A stretch of DNA of 64,000 nucleotides. Source: Platerodrilus igneus (lineage: Eukaryota; Arthropoda; Insecta; Coleoptera; Lycidae). Of the stretch, positions 20,531-32,793 are shown piece after piece (position 1 is the stretch's first letter; every line of letters begins with the position of its first letter). Made by a program: the position numbers and the translations under genes. Under the pieces are notes generated by a model, which worked only from the letters and a program-made list of their open reading frames with translations, was not told where the DNA came from and ran no database searches. The stretch covers positions 1,674,001-1,738,000 of the forward strand of contig JARFIW010001491.1 of the NCBI GenBank assembly GCA_036346225.1, in the 5' to 3' direction.

Positions 20531-21369
20531 AGGGTCGTCTTAAAACTATCCGAATCTAGCTAGCTAATATTAAAAATAGATTCAAATTTTCTAAGCATTC
20601 GCCAAATGTTTAATAGTGAATCCAGCTATTTTGCCTGTTCTATATATTTACAAATTCGTTCTCCCTGGTCTAAATATTTATTCAAATTTCATCCTAAATT
20701 TGACCCTAGCGTTCCCTATTATTCCCTAACTGACATATTATAAGTACTATCTTCTTTCCTATATATACTGCCACCAAAAATTGGCGGCAAAACGTCTAGC
20801 AAATAAAATCAAGTCACAGAACAAAAATACAGGCAAAAAGATAAATATAAAATAAGTATAAATATAATGTAAGTTGCCCTCGCATAAGCATTATGATAGC
20901 TAACGCCATTACGCACAAAACATGCTCGTTAGATTATTTCAAAATCTATTTATTGATACAATTCAATGCTTATGCGAGTACAGCCACCACAATTTTAATC
21001 CTACCTCGTATATTTCTCAAGCATCCGAAGATCTGGTCGTCTTCTTACATCTATTGGTATCTTACTGCTAAGGGGAGATGATGCATTGTTAAAGTTCTGG
21101 TGGGTATGCACTAAACGTTCTAGGGGGGATCACAATCGCTATCACTTTTAAGTCCTGGGGGATGCGCGGTTTCACTCTATTTTATTTTCTTCATTTATTT
21201 GCTGATTTAAGTTAATTAGGATTTACTGATTTATTTTGTTGTTATTTATTTGTTTTAGTGTATTCTCGATTCCGATTCTTCCGCGCGTACAAGGTGGGAC
21301 AGTGATTGTTTTAGTGGTGTGGGGGTTTGTCGTGCATATTAGATTTTGGTTATTGAGTTTGGCTTTTGT
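20531..21369. other. No recognisable gene
   Basis: This is AT-rich sequence. A short inverted match between about 20870-20900 and 20960-20985 (cgcataagcat / atgcttatgcg) is the only structure seen. Confidence 0.35.
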
Positions 21370-21517
21370 TTTTGCTTTTCATTTTTTTAAATTCTTTTTA
21401 TATTTTTTTAATTATTTTTTTAAAATTTTATACTGGTTTTGGTTATATCATGCTCATGTCCGTTTCTCATGCCAAGTCAAAATCAAAAATTTTCAATTCT
21501 CCCCTGCCCCCTCTAAT

Positions 21518-22092
21518 TTACACGCGGTTATCACCGTCTAATCTCGCGACCCTTCCCGAAAATTCTATGAAGACTGTCCAGAACGCCTTCTGGCTAGCCA
21601 CTTCCCTGACTTCCTCTAGGCTCTTTGGCCATGCTAGTCCTGCGATAGCTAATTTCATATCAGCTAACCCTCGATTTGCCACCTCGAGTGGGCAGCCGAA
21701 GAGCACGTGCTCTGCGCTTTCTGCGTCCTCACCGCATTCACAGTGGTCGTTGTCGGTTAAACCGAACCTTTGTAAATACGCTTTCAAGGCGCCGTGCCCT
21801 GTTATCAGTTGCACCATTTTATGATCGAGTTTCACTTCGATCTTACCTCTAGCTTCTATGCTTGGTATGAATTTGTGGGTCAACCTGCCCGTGGCAGCGT
21901 TGTTCCACCTCTCTTCTCATTGTCGGATTGACTTTTCGCGCAGCTTTCTTTTAATTATAGACCTCGGTATCGACGAATGTGATATCCGAAAGTCGCTCGT
22001 CGCGACCTCATTAGCTAATTCATCTGCCGTATCGTTTCCTACGTTACCATCGTGCGATCTAACCCAACAGGACTTTAAATGTCGAAATTAAA
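21518..22092 (-). pseudogene. R1 ORF2 C-terminal region with zinc finger
   Basis: The minus strand first reads SCWVRSHDGNVGN and TADELANEVA, an RNase H-like end (HxGNxGNExADxLA pattern). It continues through a frame of about 121 codons (21518-21883) with HCECGEDAESAEHVLFGCP, the CxC...HxxxxC finger seen at the ends of R1-group ORF2 proteins. Frame breaks occur near 21890-21920. Confidence 0.8.
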
Positions 22093-22619
22093 ATTAAATC
22101 CGCTGTCACGCACTAAGTGCTCAACGTGGGTAGTCATAACGCGATCCAAAACTTTCCCCAGCACCGGTAGCAAACTAATTGAACGATAGCTGCCCGGGTC
22201 TTACGCATCCGCCTTTTTAGGTTTAGGTATAAATTTCACATTCTGGATCTTCCAGCAACTCGGAAAAACGCCCCTTTCTAGACAAAGATTAAACAACCCG
22301 GCAAAAACACACGTGGCTAACAGGCACGCCTTCAGAGCTACGCCTGAAGTAATTCCGTCATGCCCCGGTGCCTTCTTAGGGTTCATCCTCCTAAGAGCCC
22401 TGATGACCTCGTGAGCTAGGATTGCCTCATCGGCACCTGTTCCTTGCGCCTCTGTAGCTTCTTGACGTACTAAATCGTGCGACCCCTCATCCTCCTAGGG
22501 ATTATCCGAAGGGAAGAATTTCTCTAATAAATATTCCGCCGTGGTTTTAAAACCTTCCGTATATTCGCCATTTGTCTTTCCTATGTTAGCGAGCGCGATT
22601 TTCTGTTGTTTACCCCTTA
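22093..22619 (-). pseudogene. R1 reverse transcriptase N-terminal part
   Basis: It contains RMNPKKAPGHDGITSGVAL near 22330-22390, CWKIQNVKFIPKPKKAD, and DPGSYRSISLLPVLGKVLD near 22150-22200. These are the first RT blocks. The frame then jumps at about 22090 to RNase H-like sequence, so the block with the catalytic xADD is absent. In-frame stops are present. Confidence 0.8.
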
Positions 22620-23800
22620 TTACGCGGTTCTCCAAGGTTCTTTCTGCGAGTTTCGCGTGCAGAATTCTTTGAATTTATTTGGTCGCGTTTCTTTTATTAA
22701 TATTTTATGTTCGCGGTAACTTTGATTGTATTCTATTCTTCGTTGTTTTCTTATATCTCCCGAGGCGCGTTGATAGCGGCGCCTTAGGTTACGCGTTTCT
22801 GCCCGCTTGGTGGTTAGTTCCCGGGTCCGCCAGGGTACGCTGTTTTTAAATGTTTTGTTTTGCGGCATGGAGTACGATGACGCGTCTACCACTGCGTCGT
22901 TTAAATTTTCCGCGAGTGTTTCAATTTCGTCTGCCTCTCGGCAATTAAATAGCTCGTTTTTGAGCGCAGGGATACTTTCGCCAAATTTTTGTTTAAACCG
23001 CTCCCAATTTGCTTTTTTATTACAGAACCGCGGAAATATAGTTAGCTGCTTGTTTGCGCTTGTTTTGGCTTCAATGTCCCATCTTATTAATTTATGGTCA
23101 GAGAGCGTTTCCTCGTGCGACCTTAACTTCCAGTCACAAATGATTTCTAACATCTCGCGCGAAGCTGCAGTAATATCAATAAAACTGCCGCCTCTATGCC
23201 CCTCAAACGTAACTGAATCATTAGTGTTTATCACACTAAGATCCAATTCCGTTAAAAGATCAGCAACCTGTGAACCCCTATCGTCTTCTATAGGGCTACT
23301 CCATAACAGTGACTTAAGATTAAAGTCTCCCAAGATTATTAGTTTTTTATTCCTTCCAATTTGGCGAAAAATTCCTTCAATGTGATTTATTAAGTTTGAG
23401 GATTTTCCCGCCGGGAGTCGACTGGTGGAATGGTACGCGCTTATCACGTAGAACGTGTTTGTTCCTGTTGTTATTTCTGCGGTGGTTAAAAACTCGTTGG
23501 ACAAAATGGTTAATATTATTCCGGTGAGCGTCCCATTATTTATTATCATACCGCTGCGCGATCGTTCGCTATTCGCGTTTAAGACGGTAAACCCCCTCCC
23601 AAATCCTGTTATTTTGTGGCTATACAGGTGCGGTTCCTGTATAAGCCCGATGTCAATATTTTCTTCGCATAATACTTTACGAAGTTATTTGTTGCCTCTT
23701 TGCCTTTCCCGAGATTTAGTTGCGCGAATTTAATTTTCTTGCTTCTTTTAAATCTTTCTTTCTCTTCACGGTTCATAATCGATGTTCCGTGTGATTGCAT
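22620..23800 (-). pseudogene. R1 AP-type endonuclease domain
   Basis: Segment 23609-23800 reads KFAQLNLGKGKEATNNF, the start of the nuclease (conserved QxNLxK). After a frameshift near 23600 the frame 22620-23549 runs 309 codons. It includes TFYVISAYHSTSR, KKLIILGDFNLKSLLWSS (conserved GDFN), and TLSDHKLIRWDI (conserved SDH). In intact elements this enzyme nicks the target DNA. The long open frame suggests fairly recent loss. Confidence 0.85.
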
Positions 23801-23803
23801 TCT

Positions 23804-24060
23804 TCAGCCGTAGCATCGTGGGGAATCTACTCGACTTGGCGTCGTGCGCATATTGACCTTCGCGCCACCGCCAGTTCTGTCGTTTGCTCTTGCGTAAACC
23901 ACACAGCAGGGGACTGCCTTCCGGCAATTCTTGAATTCGTGCCTGACCTCGGCACAGTTATCGCACCACTGTACCTTCTCCCTGCACTCCATCGATCTAT
24001 GGCCGTGCTCGTAGCACCGGTAACACTGGTTGATCAAGAAATGGTGCCGATCCCATTTTT
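23804..24060 (-). pseudogene. R1 ORF1 (gag) C-terminal zinc knuckles
   Basis: The minus strand reads CYRCYEHGHRSMEC and CDNCAEVRHEFKNC, two CCHC knuckles (CX2CX4HX4C). They are followed by CCVVYARANDRTGG, apparently a damaged third. It lies directly upstream of the endonuclease start, as in R1 elements. The rest of ORF1 is absent beyond about 24060. Confidence 0.8.
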
Positions 24061-24530
24061 TTTTATTTAAAAGGGTTTGGATTTTGGTTTTTAGGTTGTT
24101 ATTTTATTACACGCACACTGCAAAATTTTGCCAAATTTATTATTTTTTCTGTAAATTTATTTAAAACGCCTTTTAAGTTATTCTGGGATTATTTGGAGAT
24201 GTTACTTTATTAGTTTTTTGGTTTATTAACCCGAAATTTAAGTTAGTTTATTTTTAAACGCGGAATTTAGTTTAAAATTTAAAGAAAACGGGATTTATTT
24301 ATTATTTATTTGATTTAAATTTTTGTTTTCAGTTTTATTTACTGCCCTACGTATTAAAATTAATGCTATACAATAATAAAATCAAATACAATAAATAATA
24401 AAGCTTCAAATAATAAAATACAATATAATCCTCTATATAAAAGCTTACTTGTTTGCTGCTGAAGCGGGAGCTTCGTAAAACACGACCGCTTACTTCAAGC
24501 GCTAAGTAAAAAGCCCTACAGCATATATAC
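24061..24530. other. AT-rich stretch without a gene
   Basis: This is low-complexity T- and A-rich sequence with no feature recognised. Confidence 0.4.
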
Positions 24531-24539
24531 AGCTCGACT

Positions 24540-25130
24540 CCCTTCTATTGTTTTCTAATTGTATGCCCTATTTTACCGAAATTCAGTGGTATGTGAAGGG
24601 GGTTAAGCAGCCTGTGGTTGCCAAGGATCCCCCAACACATAGACATTTGCCGTATTAATGTTTTCCAGTAAATCCTTCCGCACAATTAACATTAGTTGAG
24701 AGAACTGCAAAACCAATATCTGTAGTTGTTTATAATAATCACCATGTTTAAGTATAGTTATTATTTTTGCATTAGTTTTTACATCTTGCGACTGGTTGCA
24801 AGCGTACCTCCATTGATTTCTATTCTGAGCTACCCTACACATTTCCCTGAAATTCTCACAGCCTACATCTTTCACTATCTGTCTACAGTAGTCTAAACTA
24901 GGTCTATCTCTACTTTTCTTTTTTTCCTATCTCTGCTTCTAACATATTCCGCACTATTCCCTCCTGTCTTAGTATGTGACCTATCATCCTATCTCTCCTA
25001 TTCTTTACTGTTTTCCACATACTTCTTTCTTCACCTACCATTTCGAGTACCTCTTTGTTCTTAACTTTGTCTGTCCATGATATCTTCATCATACGTCTAT
25101 AGCACCTATAGCTTCTCCTACTGTCCAGTC
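24540..25130 (-). pseudogene. LINE RT C-terminus and 3' end, second locus
   Basis: Segment 24910-25092 reads MKISWTDKVKNKEVLEMV and NRRDRMIGHILRQEGIV; 24780-24875 reads KDVGCENFREMCRVAQNRNQ. Both match the C-terminal half of the ORF at 53560-54110 (LKISWADRVTNEEVYRRI; DVGCEGYVDLFRLAQNRKE). A 3' UTR portion shared with 19880-20235 follows. Confidence 0.7.
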
Positions 25131-25139
25131 TTCACAGTC

Positions 25140-26299
25140 AGTGATTTTCTTATGATATAAATTTAATAAAATAAGTAAGTTTATTCTTAAATTTATGATT
25201 ATTTTTAACTTTGGAGTAATTGAATTTTATACGAAGTAAATCAAAACCAACTTATTTCAGGATTCTAAAAAAAAAACTTTCTGATGTAAAATTTTGACAA
25301 CAAACAAAAATTAAGCAACAAATAGAGCAAAATGGCCAATAGTTAAAACAGGTTTTTCCACATTCAGAATAAACCATTAAAAATATTATAAATGTGTCAA
25401 TTAATTATAACCAATAAGACTTTGTCGCCGATGTCGATGCGATATTACCATCCACCTCAACGTCGTAGTCGTTATTACAATCCAAAAAAAATTTCGAAAA
25501 AGAGAAATGATCAGCAGTATCAAACAATTCATGGATCTGTAAGAATTCCGATTCCGAAATTACGGCTCAAATAAATACCGGTAATGCAGAAATAAACAAA
25601 TTGAAGGACGCAATAATATGGTGATTTCTGATGTTCAAACTTCTGGCCTAACTTAATAACAAATGAAATTTTGAAAATTCTGGTAGATCGTGAACCTGTG
25701 AGTTAAAAGAACATAATTATCCTCTTAGCGAAAATAGTAGAAAATTTTCTATTCAATATTTTGTCAAGCATCTTTCCAATGTGGAACAAAGAGTAAGAGA
25801 ATGACTTATTTGTTCGAAATCATAAACTCAATATTTTGTTTCTGTACAAAACTTTTAGAAAATGTTTAATTTCAAATAATTTTTTTGTTTCAATAGAATC
25901 CTATGATTGACAACATTTATATTTGGCTTTAAAACATCATGAAACTAGCACACAATACGTATGTCAAAACTTGGATCAGCTCAGATAAAAAGTTATAATT
26001 AAAATACCTATTAATAATAAACCATTGCAGCTTTTAAAAACAGAAAAATATTGGTATTATGTTTTAGAAAGAATTGTTGCAGTGATTAATTATTATTTGT
26101 CTTCAAGGAGCTTCTAAAAAACTTTTATTCACGATAATGGCAATTTTTTAAAAGCAATTCAGATGATTTTCAACATTTCGTCCAGTCATGCAAAAGCATG
26201 TTAATTACGAGGAAAAGTCTCAAAAGCATTTAGAAAGACGCCACATTATCCCAAATTCAAAACAAACTTGTAGATTTGATATCTTCTAAAGTAAACAAA
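25140..26299. other. No recognisable gene
   Basis: This is AT-rich sequence with only short shadow frames. Confidence 0.4.
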
Positions 26300-26830
26300 C
26301 CGCTCAATTTTGTAGCCCAGTAAAATGACAAAATTTGGAGGAAATAATACTGACTGGGCTGAAACTTTGTAAACAAGCTTGTTTTAGAGTACGATTTAAC
26401 ATATTAAAAGTCCCCATGTCTAGACGTTACGTTGCGGGCAGGGGGGGCAAAAGGTCCAAAAAATTAGTTTTTCGCAAATAACTCGGAAAATATCAACTTT
26501 ACGGAAATTTATATAGATATCAAAATTGTAGCTTACAAAATCTCGCACAATTTCATTTTTTTTCAAGTCTGTAGGAGCAAATGGAGCAGAGATATAATTT
26601 TTTTAAACATCGGTAGTTTTGCGACGCAACAAAAACGCGTACGCGTGTCACGGATTTTTCACTAATATCTCGAAAATGAACTCTCGAATCGAAAAATGTT
26701 TTAAATAAAAGATGTAGAGAATCTTAATTACGTTTTTTATTCATTTCTGTACGGCCCAAATTCGCCGAGTTATTAATTAAAAGACTTTTTTTATGTTGAT
26801 AGTGGATGTTTTGCATGTAAAAATCTGTAT
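26300..26830. repeat. Dispersed repeat, inverted copy of 44885-45435
   Basis: About 530 bp matches 44885-45435 in reverse complement with many substitutions. Shared blocks include aactaattttttggacc, ataactcggcgaatttggg and catccattatcaacata in the other copy. The pair brackets the LTR-element block. No transposon family is recognised. Confidence 0.75.
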
Positions 26831-27225
26831 TAACTCTGAAAGTATACGTCATACGCATATAGTATGTATAATGAAAGTAGAAGAGAATAAAATTTTAAAC
26901 ATGTTGATGTATGCATGAATCCATTTTGGTAAAGACAGCTTGAAGTTAAGAGCAAAAAACATGAAAAAATCTCATTTTTGAGTACATTTTGGAAAATAAC
27001 TTTTTCTGTTTGGTTGAAGGCAGCAAAGTTATGTATTTTTCTTGAAGATATTTTAACTATCTTTAAAATGAGACGTCGTAGAGCTTTTTTCATTGAAACG
27101 TTGACGAGTTACAGGCGTTTAAATATTTAAGAAATAAAATCAATTTTTGTTAAATTAACATTTGAGTCCAAAAATATGTGGATAATAATTTTTCAAAAAT
27201 TTCTTTTATTTTGTTTTCATTACTT

Positions 27226-27249
27226 CATATATATATATATATATATATC

Positions 27250-27286
<37 letters not shown>

Positions 27287-27320
27287 ATAAATATATATAT
27301 ATATATATAAATATATATAT
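27226..27320. repeat. (AT)n microsatellite, segment 1
   Basis: An alternating AT run with two ctataaat interruptions abuts the first LTR. Confidence 0.95.
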
Positions 27321-29465
27321 TGCTGTGAAACCTTTTTAATTAGAATCGAACCTCACGAATTGGGCGTCAAGAATGCTGTGAATCCTACAAAAAGCTATTC
27401 ATTACCTTAACTGTGTTGGTCCATTGACTTTCTTCTGTTAATCGCCTCAGCTGCTCCTCTAGTTAAACCTTCATCCTCATTCATAAAAAAAAACAAACAC
27501 ATTCCTACCACAAACATCAACGTTAACTCTATTTACATCAATATTCACAATACATTAAAATTTCAAAATTAAAATTCAGCATAAATTTCAGTATCAGAAA
27601 ATTTCAAGATTAAATCTGTTATCATTTTAATGTGCATCCAAAATTAAAGTCCTTGTAGGATGCCTCCTAATTACTATAACAATATATGCAGACCTGAGTC
27701 TGAGTACAAAGGGAGCATCTTCCACCCCTTTACGTTAATTAACCAGGTTCGTCTAATTGAGCTCAAAGACATACCCAAATTTTCATCATAATCCAGAACA
27801 TAAATACTAAATACCCCTTTCTACTTAAACAAGCAAATTTCACTTTAAAATTAAAATTTTGTGGTTTGTACAAGTTCACTACTGTCCATTTTAAATAAAC
27901 AAATTATAAAGTTATTCAACACACACCAAAATATCAAAGTTCGAACAAAATAGTATAATTTACCTGAAGATTACTGCACTTGTAGCTTCAATGTACATCG
28001 TCCCTTTAGTTAATCACACCATTCCAACTGGGTTATATTTACGGCTTCTGATTCTCAACGCTTTTAAAATTTTCTCCCACCATTCATCTAAAGTTGTTTC
28101 AGGGCTTTTCCGGAACTCATCTGTGTATATCTGACCCTTGTTTTGTGGATCCAGACACGTTTATGAACCATTTAATTATTAACACCCCCGAAAAATAGCA
28201 AAGAAATTCATGCTTCTTTCACCAATATACGCCAAAACTGCCTACTTTTGTGTATTCATTTGTCGTTGCAAATTTTGTCTAATTAGTACAGTGATACTAA
28301 CTTTATTACCTTGTATCTTCTTTTCTAAGTGCACTAAAGTACATTCATTGTAGCACGTAAAGAACAAACTGTTTTAAATCACCAAAATATACGAACAAAC
28401 TGTTTAAATTATTCTATCAAACTCGGAAAACTAAAAAGCACTGTTTAACGCATTGAATCAAGTCGAAAATCTAAGAGAGCTTGTTCATATTCACCTGGGT
28501 ATATATAGAGGTTAGCCTGTCTGTCGGTCTGGTCCCCAAACCGGACAATTCTTCAGAATTTCGCATGCTAGGTTCCCATTCCGCAGCCCGGCATGCGATT
28601 TTTACGAAATTTGCACTCGCCCCAGTTAAATATCAGAAATTTCGACACGGCTCGCAACGTCTGGAAATAACTAATTAAATTTTATACAGAAATGTTATTT
28701 TTACCTCTCAAGTTTGCCTTTTACTTTCAACCAATCGCAACCCAGTGACGTTGCTCCACTCACGCCTTTTACTATATGTGTCTCGGTCTTGCGCATATTA
28801 TCTGTCTCTATCTACCCTGTTCTTATTGGTGCAAATTGATATTCTTTATTATCGATTATTTCAGTCCATGTGGACTGTGAAATAACCCACCTTTAGCATT
28901 TCCCGTAACCTATTAAGCTACGGTTTCTCCAAGATTCTCTGTAACCATTAATTATCTGCAAAATTTACGCAGAATGAGCTTTTTTAAAAATACACAGGTG
29001 TTCAAACATAATACTTCTAAATAACACTTCTACGATTTGCATTTTATTGGGTTTTTACAAGTTTTGATGCGTATTATATGTTCCTACTGGTTCAATTAAC
29101 TTCAATTAAAATTAATACCCTTAAATTTTTAGTGACTCCTAATCAAATATTAATTATTATCTGTACATTTTGTTTAATACCGGTTACTTAAAATTGAGTT
29201 AATTAATATAAATTTTGCACGTAATTTCTATTTGTTTCTTTACTAGGAATAATTAAATTACACGTAGAGCTTTTTAATACTGATTCCTTTTTTTTATAGC
29301 AAGCGTCTTGTACATAATTTAACTCCCTTATTTTTAATGAAACGAATGAATTTTGATGCTTCACGGTTTTTTATATAACGCGTACCTTTTCCCAAAGCTT
29401 CTACACGGTGATTAAAATTATTTGATGTGATCATTTAATTTTCTACCCTGGTCTAAATATGAGTA
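27321..29465 (-). repeat. 3' LTR of gypsy copy 1
   Basis: On the plus strand it runs TGCTGTGAAACC to AAATATGAGTA. It differs from 32794-34934 at few sites, mostly single-base indels in homopolymers. A TATATATA box near 28500-28507 (sense: minus) would place transcription start near 28475. A fossil PBS-like segment lies at about 27360-27386. Confidence 0.9.
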
Positions 29466-29479
29466 TTTTCCCCCTATTT
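29466..29479 (-). promoter_or_regulatory. Polypurine tract of gypsy copy 1
   Basis: The sense strand reads AAATAGGGGGAAAA immediately before the 3' LTR, the expected place for plus-strand DNA priming. Confidence 0.75.
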
Positions 29480-29559
29480 GAATACAAATAATCCCACTTA
29501 TTTGAATGCAAATATAAAGCATTTAGAGTGCCAAAAAACATTTACAAAAAAATTGCCTA

Positions 29560-30050
29560 TCTCTCTCTACCCTTATCTATCTAAGTTACCTACCTTATCT
29601 CCAATCCAAAAAAAAAATTTACACCTATCCTATAGCCCTATCTTATTCCTAACTCTCACCTAATTTTATAAACTGAAATTATCCCTAACTTCATCCTACT
29701 TATCCATCTAATCCTATATACATCCTATATACCTATCCTATTCTTAACTTTTAACTAATCTTCTTTATACTTCACTTCCCCCTAACTAATTCTATATACC
29801 TATCCTATTCTTATTCTATTCCTAACTCGCCACTAATCTTATAAGAAATATCTATACTTAACCTATCTTATTTTCTTCCTACATTTAATCTTTATTCTCA
29901 TCCTAAACCTATTTCTAATTATCTCCCATATTTATCCTATACCTAGCTTTATTTTCTATAAACACCTACTTATACTCTTCTCTATACACCTATATCTACT
30001 CTCTATTCTATATCTATACTAAAATTCACCTATCTCTATCCTTTGTTCAT
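29560..30050 (-). repeat. CTATCCTA-rich low-complexity spacer of gypsy copy 1
   Basis: The tract between the pol remnant and the polypurine tract is built of variants of cctatcctattc. It is purine-rich on the sense strand and shared with copy 2 (39150-39600). Confidence 0.8.
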
Positions 30051-30054
30051 TAAG

Positions 30055-30741
30055 TTATTTAAATCTAACTCTCTTCTTGATCCTCCACGTCTTTCTTCTC
30101 ACCAACCTAATACTCTTCATTCCTATTTCTCCCCCTTCTATATCTATACTTAGCATCCCTATTATCTCACATACAATAAACTTATCATCCCTATTATCCT
30201 GACTCTTAAATATTGCTTCTTCTTTAGTCCCTACACTTGTCTGTTTCTTATTCATTATTATTTCTTTTTCTGCCGACAAACCAAACGATACTACCTTAAA
30301 ATTCTCAATTTTTCTCTCTACGGAAAATCCTATGTACCTTCTAGAATCCCTGTGTAATGGAATCCGCCAGAATGAATTCCTTAAATCTACTTTATTAAAA
30401 ACAAACTTGTCACTTAACCTCGTCAAAAGTGTGTCCATGGATGGTGGACAATGGAATTGCGGTTTGGTCCGTTGATTAATTTTTCGTGCATCTAAACATA
30501 AACGAATGCTATCATCCTTTTTCTTAACTACCACCAACGGATTTATGAAATGAGTGTTTGATACCTCTATTATGCCATCTTCCAACATTTTATTTAATTC
30601 TGCCTTCACCTGCTCCCGATATGCTGCTGGAATAGGATAAACCTTTGCGTTGAACGGTTCTGAATTATCCACTTCCAATATGTGCTCATAGCCTAACGCT
30701 GTGCTTGCTTCTACCCCCACTAATTCTGCATGTTTTTGCAA
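30055..30741 (-). pseudogene. Truncated gypsy reverse transcriptase with shared deletion
   Basis: The frame of 228 codons begins QKHAELVGVEA and includes INPLVVVKKKDDSIRLCLDA and VDLRNSFWRIPLHRDSRRY, with the first catalytic aspartate in VDL. It breaks at FKVVSFGLS, just before the place where the YxDD box should follow, and joins an unrelated basic tail (AEKEIIMNKKQTSV to RRKTWRIKKRVRFK). The same junction is in copy 2. The protein cannot be a working RT. Confidence 0.85.
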
Positions 30742-30768
30742 TAAAGCTTGAACCTCTACTCTCCTATC

Positions 30769-31233
30769 CTATGGACATCTTATTGTGTTGATCTGTTTTA
30801 CTCCATCATCCTCTACCTCTACTACATTAATACTCAACCCTGTGTCATCCTCTGTGACTTCATAACTGCCCTTCCATGGCACTACCCTATCATTAATCCT
30901 TATTACCTTCCTTTCCATATCTATCAAAACCCCTAACTTGATCATACAGTCAACACCTAAAATGCTCTGAAACTTCAGTCCAGGTACAATTACAAACTCC
31001 TGTTCACAGCTTAAACCTCCTATATCTATCCTAAGCACCACAACACTATTTACTACAGCAAACTTCTTTTTATTTGGAGCTACTAAATGGCTACGCTTTA
31101 TAGGTATAATTCTATCACAAACCTTATCCCTAATTTTGCTGACGAATTCCTCCGATATTAAACTCGCCTCTGACCCTGTATCAAGTAATACTTCTACATT
31201 ATTCTCAAAAATTTCTATATTAACAATTGGCAA
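30769..31233 (-). pseudogene. gypsy aspartic protease
   Basis: The frame carries the active-site motif VLLDTGSEASLISEEF near its N-terminus and ILGVDCMIKLGVLIDM downstream, which suit a retropepsin. It ends at a TAG where copy 2 has a GAG codon (RCP followed by EERKVEVQA), so a single substitution separates it from the RT frame. In intact elements it processes Gag-Pol. Confidence 0.8.
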
Positions 31234-31239
31234 ACATAA

Positions 31240-32650
31240 TTTTTCCTCAGTTTCTGGCTCTACTTCCTCCTCAATTTTGAAAAATTCACGTGGATGTTCA
31301 TATACATTTACACTGAAATCTAGTGGTCTGTGGCGTTCTAAAAATCCTGTCCAGGTCTGTTTTCCCTACTTGGTCCTGGTCTAGCCGTCACCTCAGCGTA
31401 TGTCCTAGGCGTTTCCACTCGTTCCGTGTCTGTATTAGCTGTCCCCCTCATGTCCGGTGAACTATTCCTTCTGGTAGGTTCCGGTCTCGGTGCAGGTCCC
31501 TTCCTAAACTATTACTTCTAACGTATGGTCGTCTCTGTTCCCAATTCTGTCGCTGGTATCCGTAACTATTCCCCTTCTAGCATAGTTGTCCCGTCTATTG
31601 TCAAACCTAACTGTGTTGATCTGTCTTTCCCTATTATCCCGAGGTCGTCCACTACTTACGTCGTCGTACCTCTGCAGGTATTCTAAAACATTTCTCTGTC
31701 CACTATGTTCTGTAGTGCTACGTGTTGTCTTACTTCTACCTCGAAGTGTCGTGATAAATACTTGATAATTTGTCGGTCCGTCAGTGGTGGGTTCAGTTGC
31801 TTTGCTATGCTATACTTGCGTATAGCATATTGCTCCTACTTCCTGAAAATTCTCCTTAAATTTCCTGTGATTAAGTCGTCTCGTACCTGGTCTTGTCTGT
31901 GGTCACTCCAGTAGTGCTTTAAAATCTGTCTTCAAAGTCCGTGTAGGTGTCTATGTCCTGTCCTACTAAATTGTACCATGCTTCCGCATTGTCCTTTAAT
32001 AAAGCCTTTATCGTATTCAGTTTAGTCTGTTCGTCAAATAAATTTCCCACTAGATTTCTTACACTATTAATAAAAATTTGTGGATTTACCCTGTTATCGC
32101 CATAAAACTTCATGTGTTGGTCCAATGCTACTCCACTTGTAGAAAATCTGGGACCATCCCCCGTTAAACTTGACATGTTGTATTTGATACTACTAACTTC
32201 GCGTTCTACCCTGCCTAACTGATCCCTACATGAGTCCGTTACTTCAGTCATTTTTACATTAATCTCTTCTTCACAAAAAATGCGTACTTCGGACCTTAAA
32301 TGTCCCATTTCCTGTCGAAGACCTGTAATATCACGCTCATTTTTATCAACCCTATTTTCAACTTCCCCCATTTTCACGGTAAGACTATTTTTAAACTCTG
32401 TAAATTCTCTCGTCGATTTTTCTATTTTATCCCCTAATTCCTGATTTAATTGGTCAAATTTCTTATTCGATTCTTCACTCATCCTCTCTAACATTCTCAA
32501 TATCATCTCGTTTCCTTGATCCCCTGATTCCGTCCTCAACTGATCTCTACTGCCTCCAGCTTCTTCCATTTTCGAATTTTTCCCACACAATGCACAATCG
32601 TCACTTCCAATTTCCACTCCTTGACTCCTTAACCACTCTTTTCTCTGCAT
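31240..32650 (-). pseudogene. gypsy gag, copy 1 (C-terminal half broken)
   Basis: ATG 32650 opens MQRKEWLRSQGVEIGSDD. The first 170 residues have coiled-coil character (heptad-like E, K, L spacing). The capsid-type region DQHMKFYGDNRVNPQIFINS and AEAWYNLVGQDIDTY follows. The open frame stops at 31919. Beyond that, fragments such as RYDDV and RRPRDNRERQ-like text continue in other frames down to about 31400. Copy 2 retains this part. Confidence 0.8.
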
Positions 32651-32773
32651 ACGTTCAAATCACTCACACACACTCTAACTACTCTTAAATTTATACACAA
32701 ACAGAAACTCTCTCTCTCAGATCGCCAGTTTCCTGGAATAAAATCACAAAAATTTTATTTGGAACTCGAGCCT

Positions 32774-32789
32774 CACTTTTGGGTCGCCA
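32774..32789 (-). promoter_or_regulatory. Primer-binding site of gypsy copy 1
   Basis: The sense strand reads TGGCGACCCAAAAGTG four bases after the 5' LTR end. The TGG start fits pairing to a tRNA CCA end. The tRNA was not identified. Confidence 0.6.
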
Positions 32790-32793
32790 AGAA

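Larger units (their letters stand above)
21370..24060 (-). mobile_element. R1-type non-LTR retrotransposon, truncated and internally deleted
   Basis: On the minus strand the order is gag zinc knuckles, AP-like endonuclease, RT N-terminus, then RNase H-like and C-terminal finger. The RT palm and thumb are missing. An A-rich stretch (T-rich on plus, 21370-21430) probably marks the 3' end. The 5' end is lost inside gag. The GC content is clearly higher than the surroundings. Confidence 0.85.

Noticed and set aside
22807..23385. Plus-strand frame of 192 codons
   Set aside because: It is the antisense shadow of the R1 endonuclease on the minus strand.
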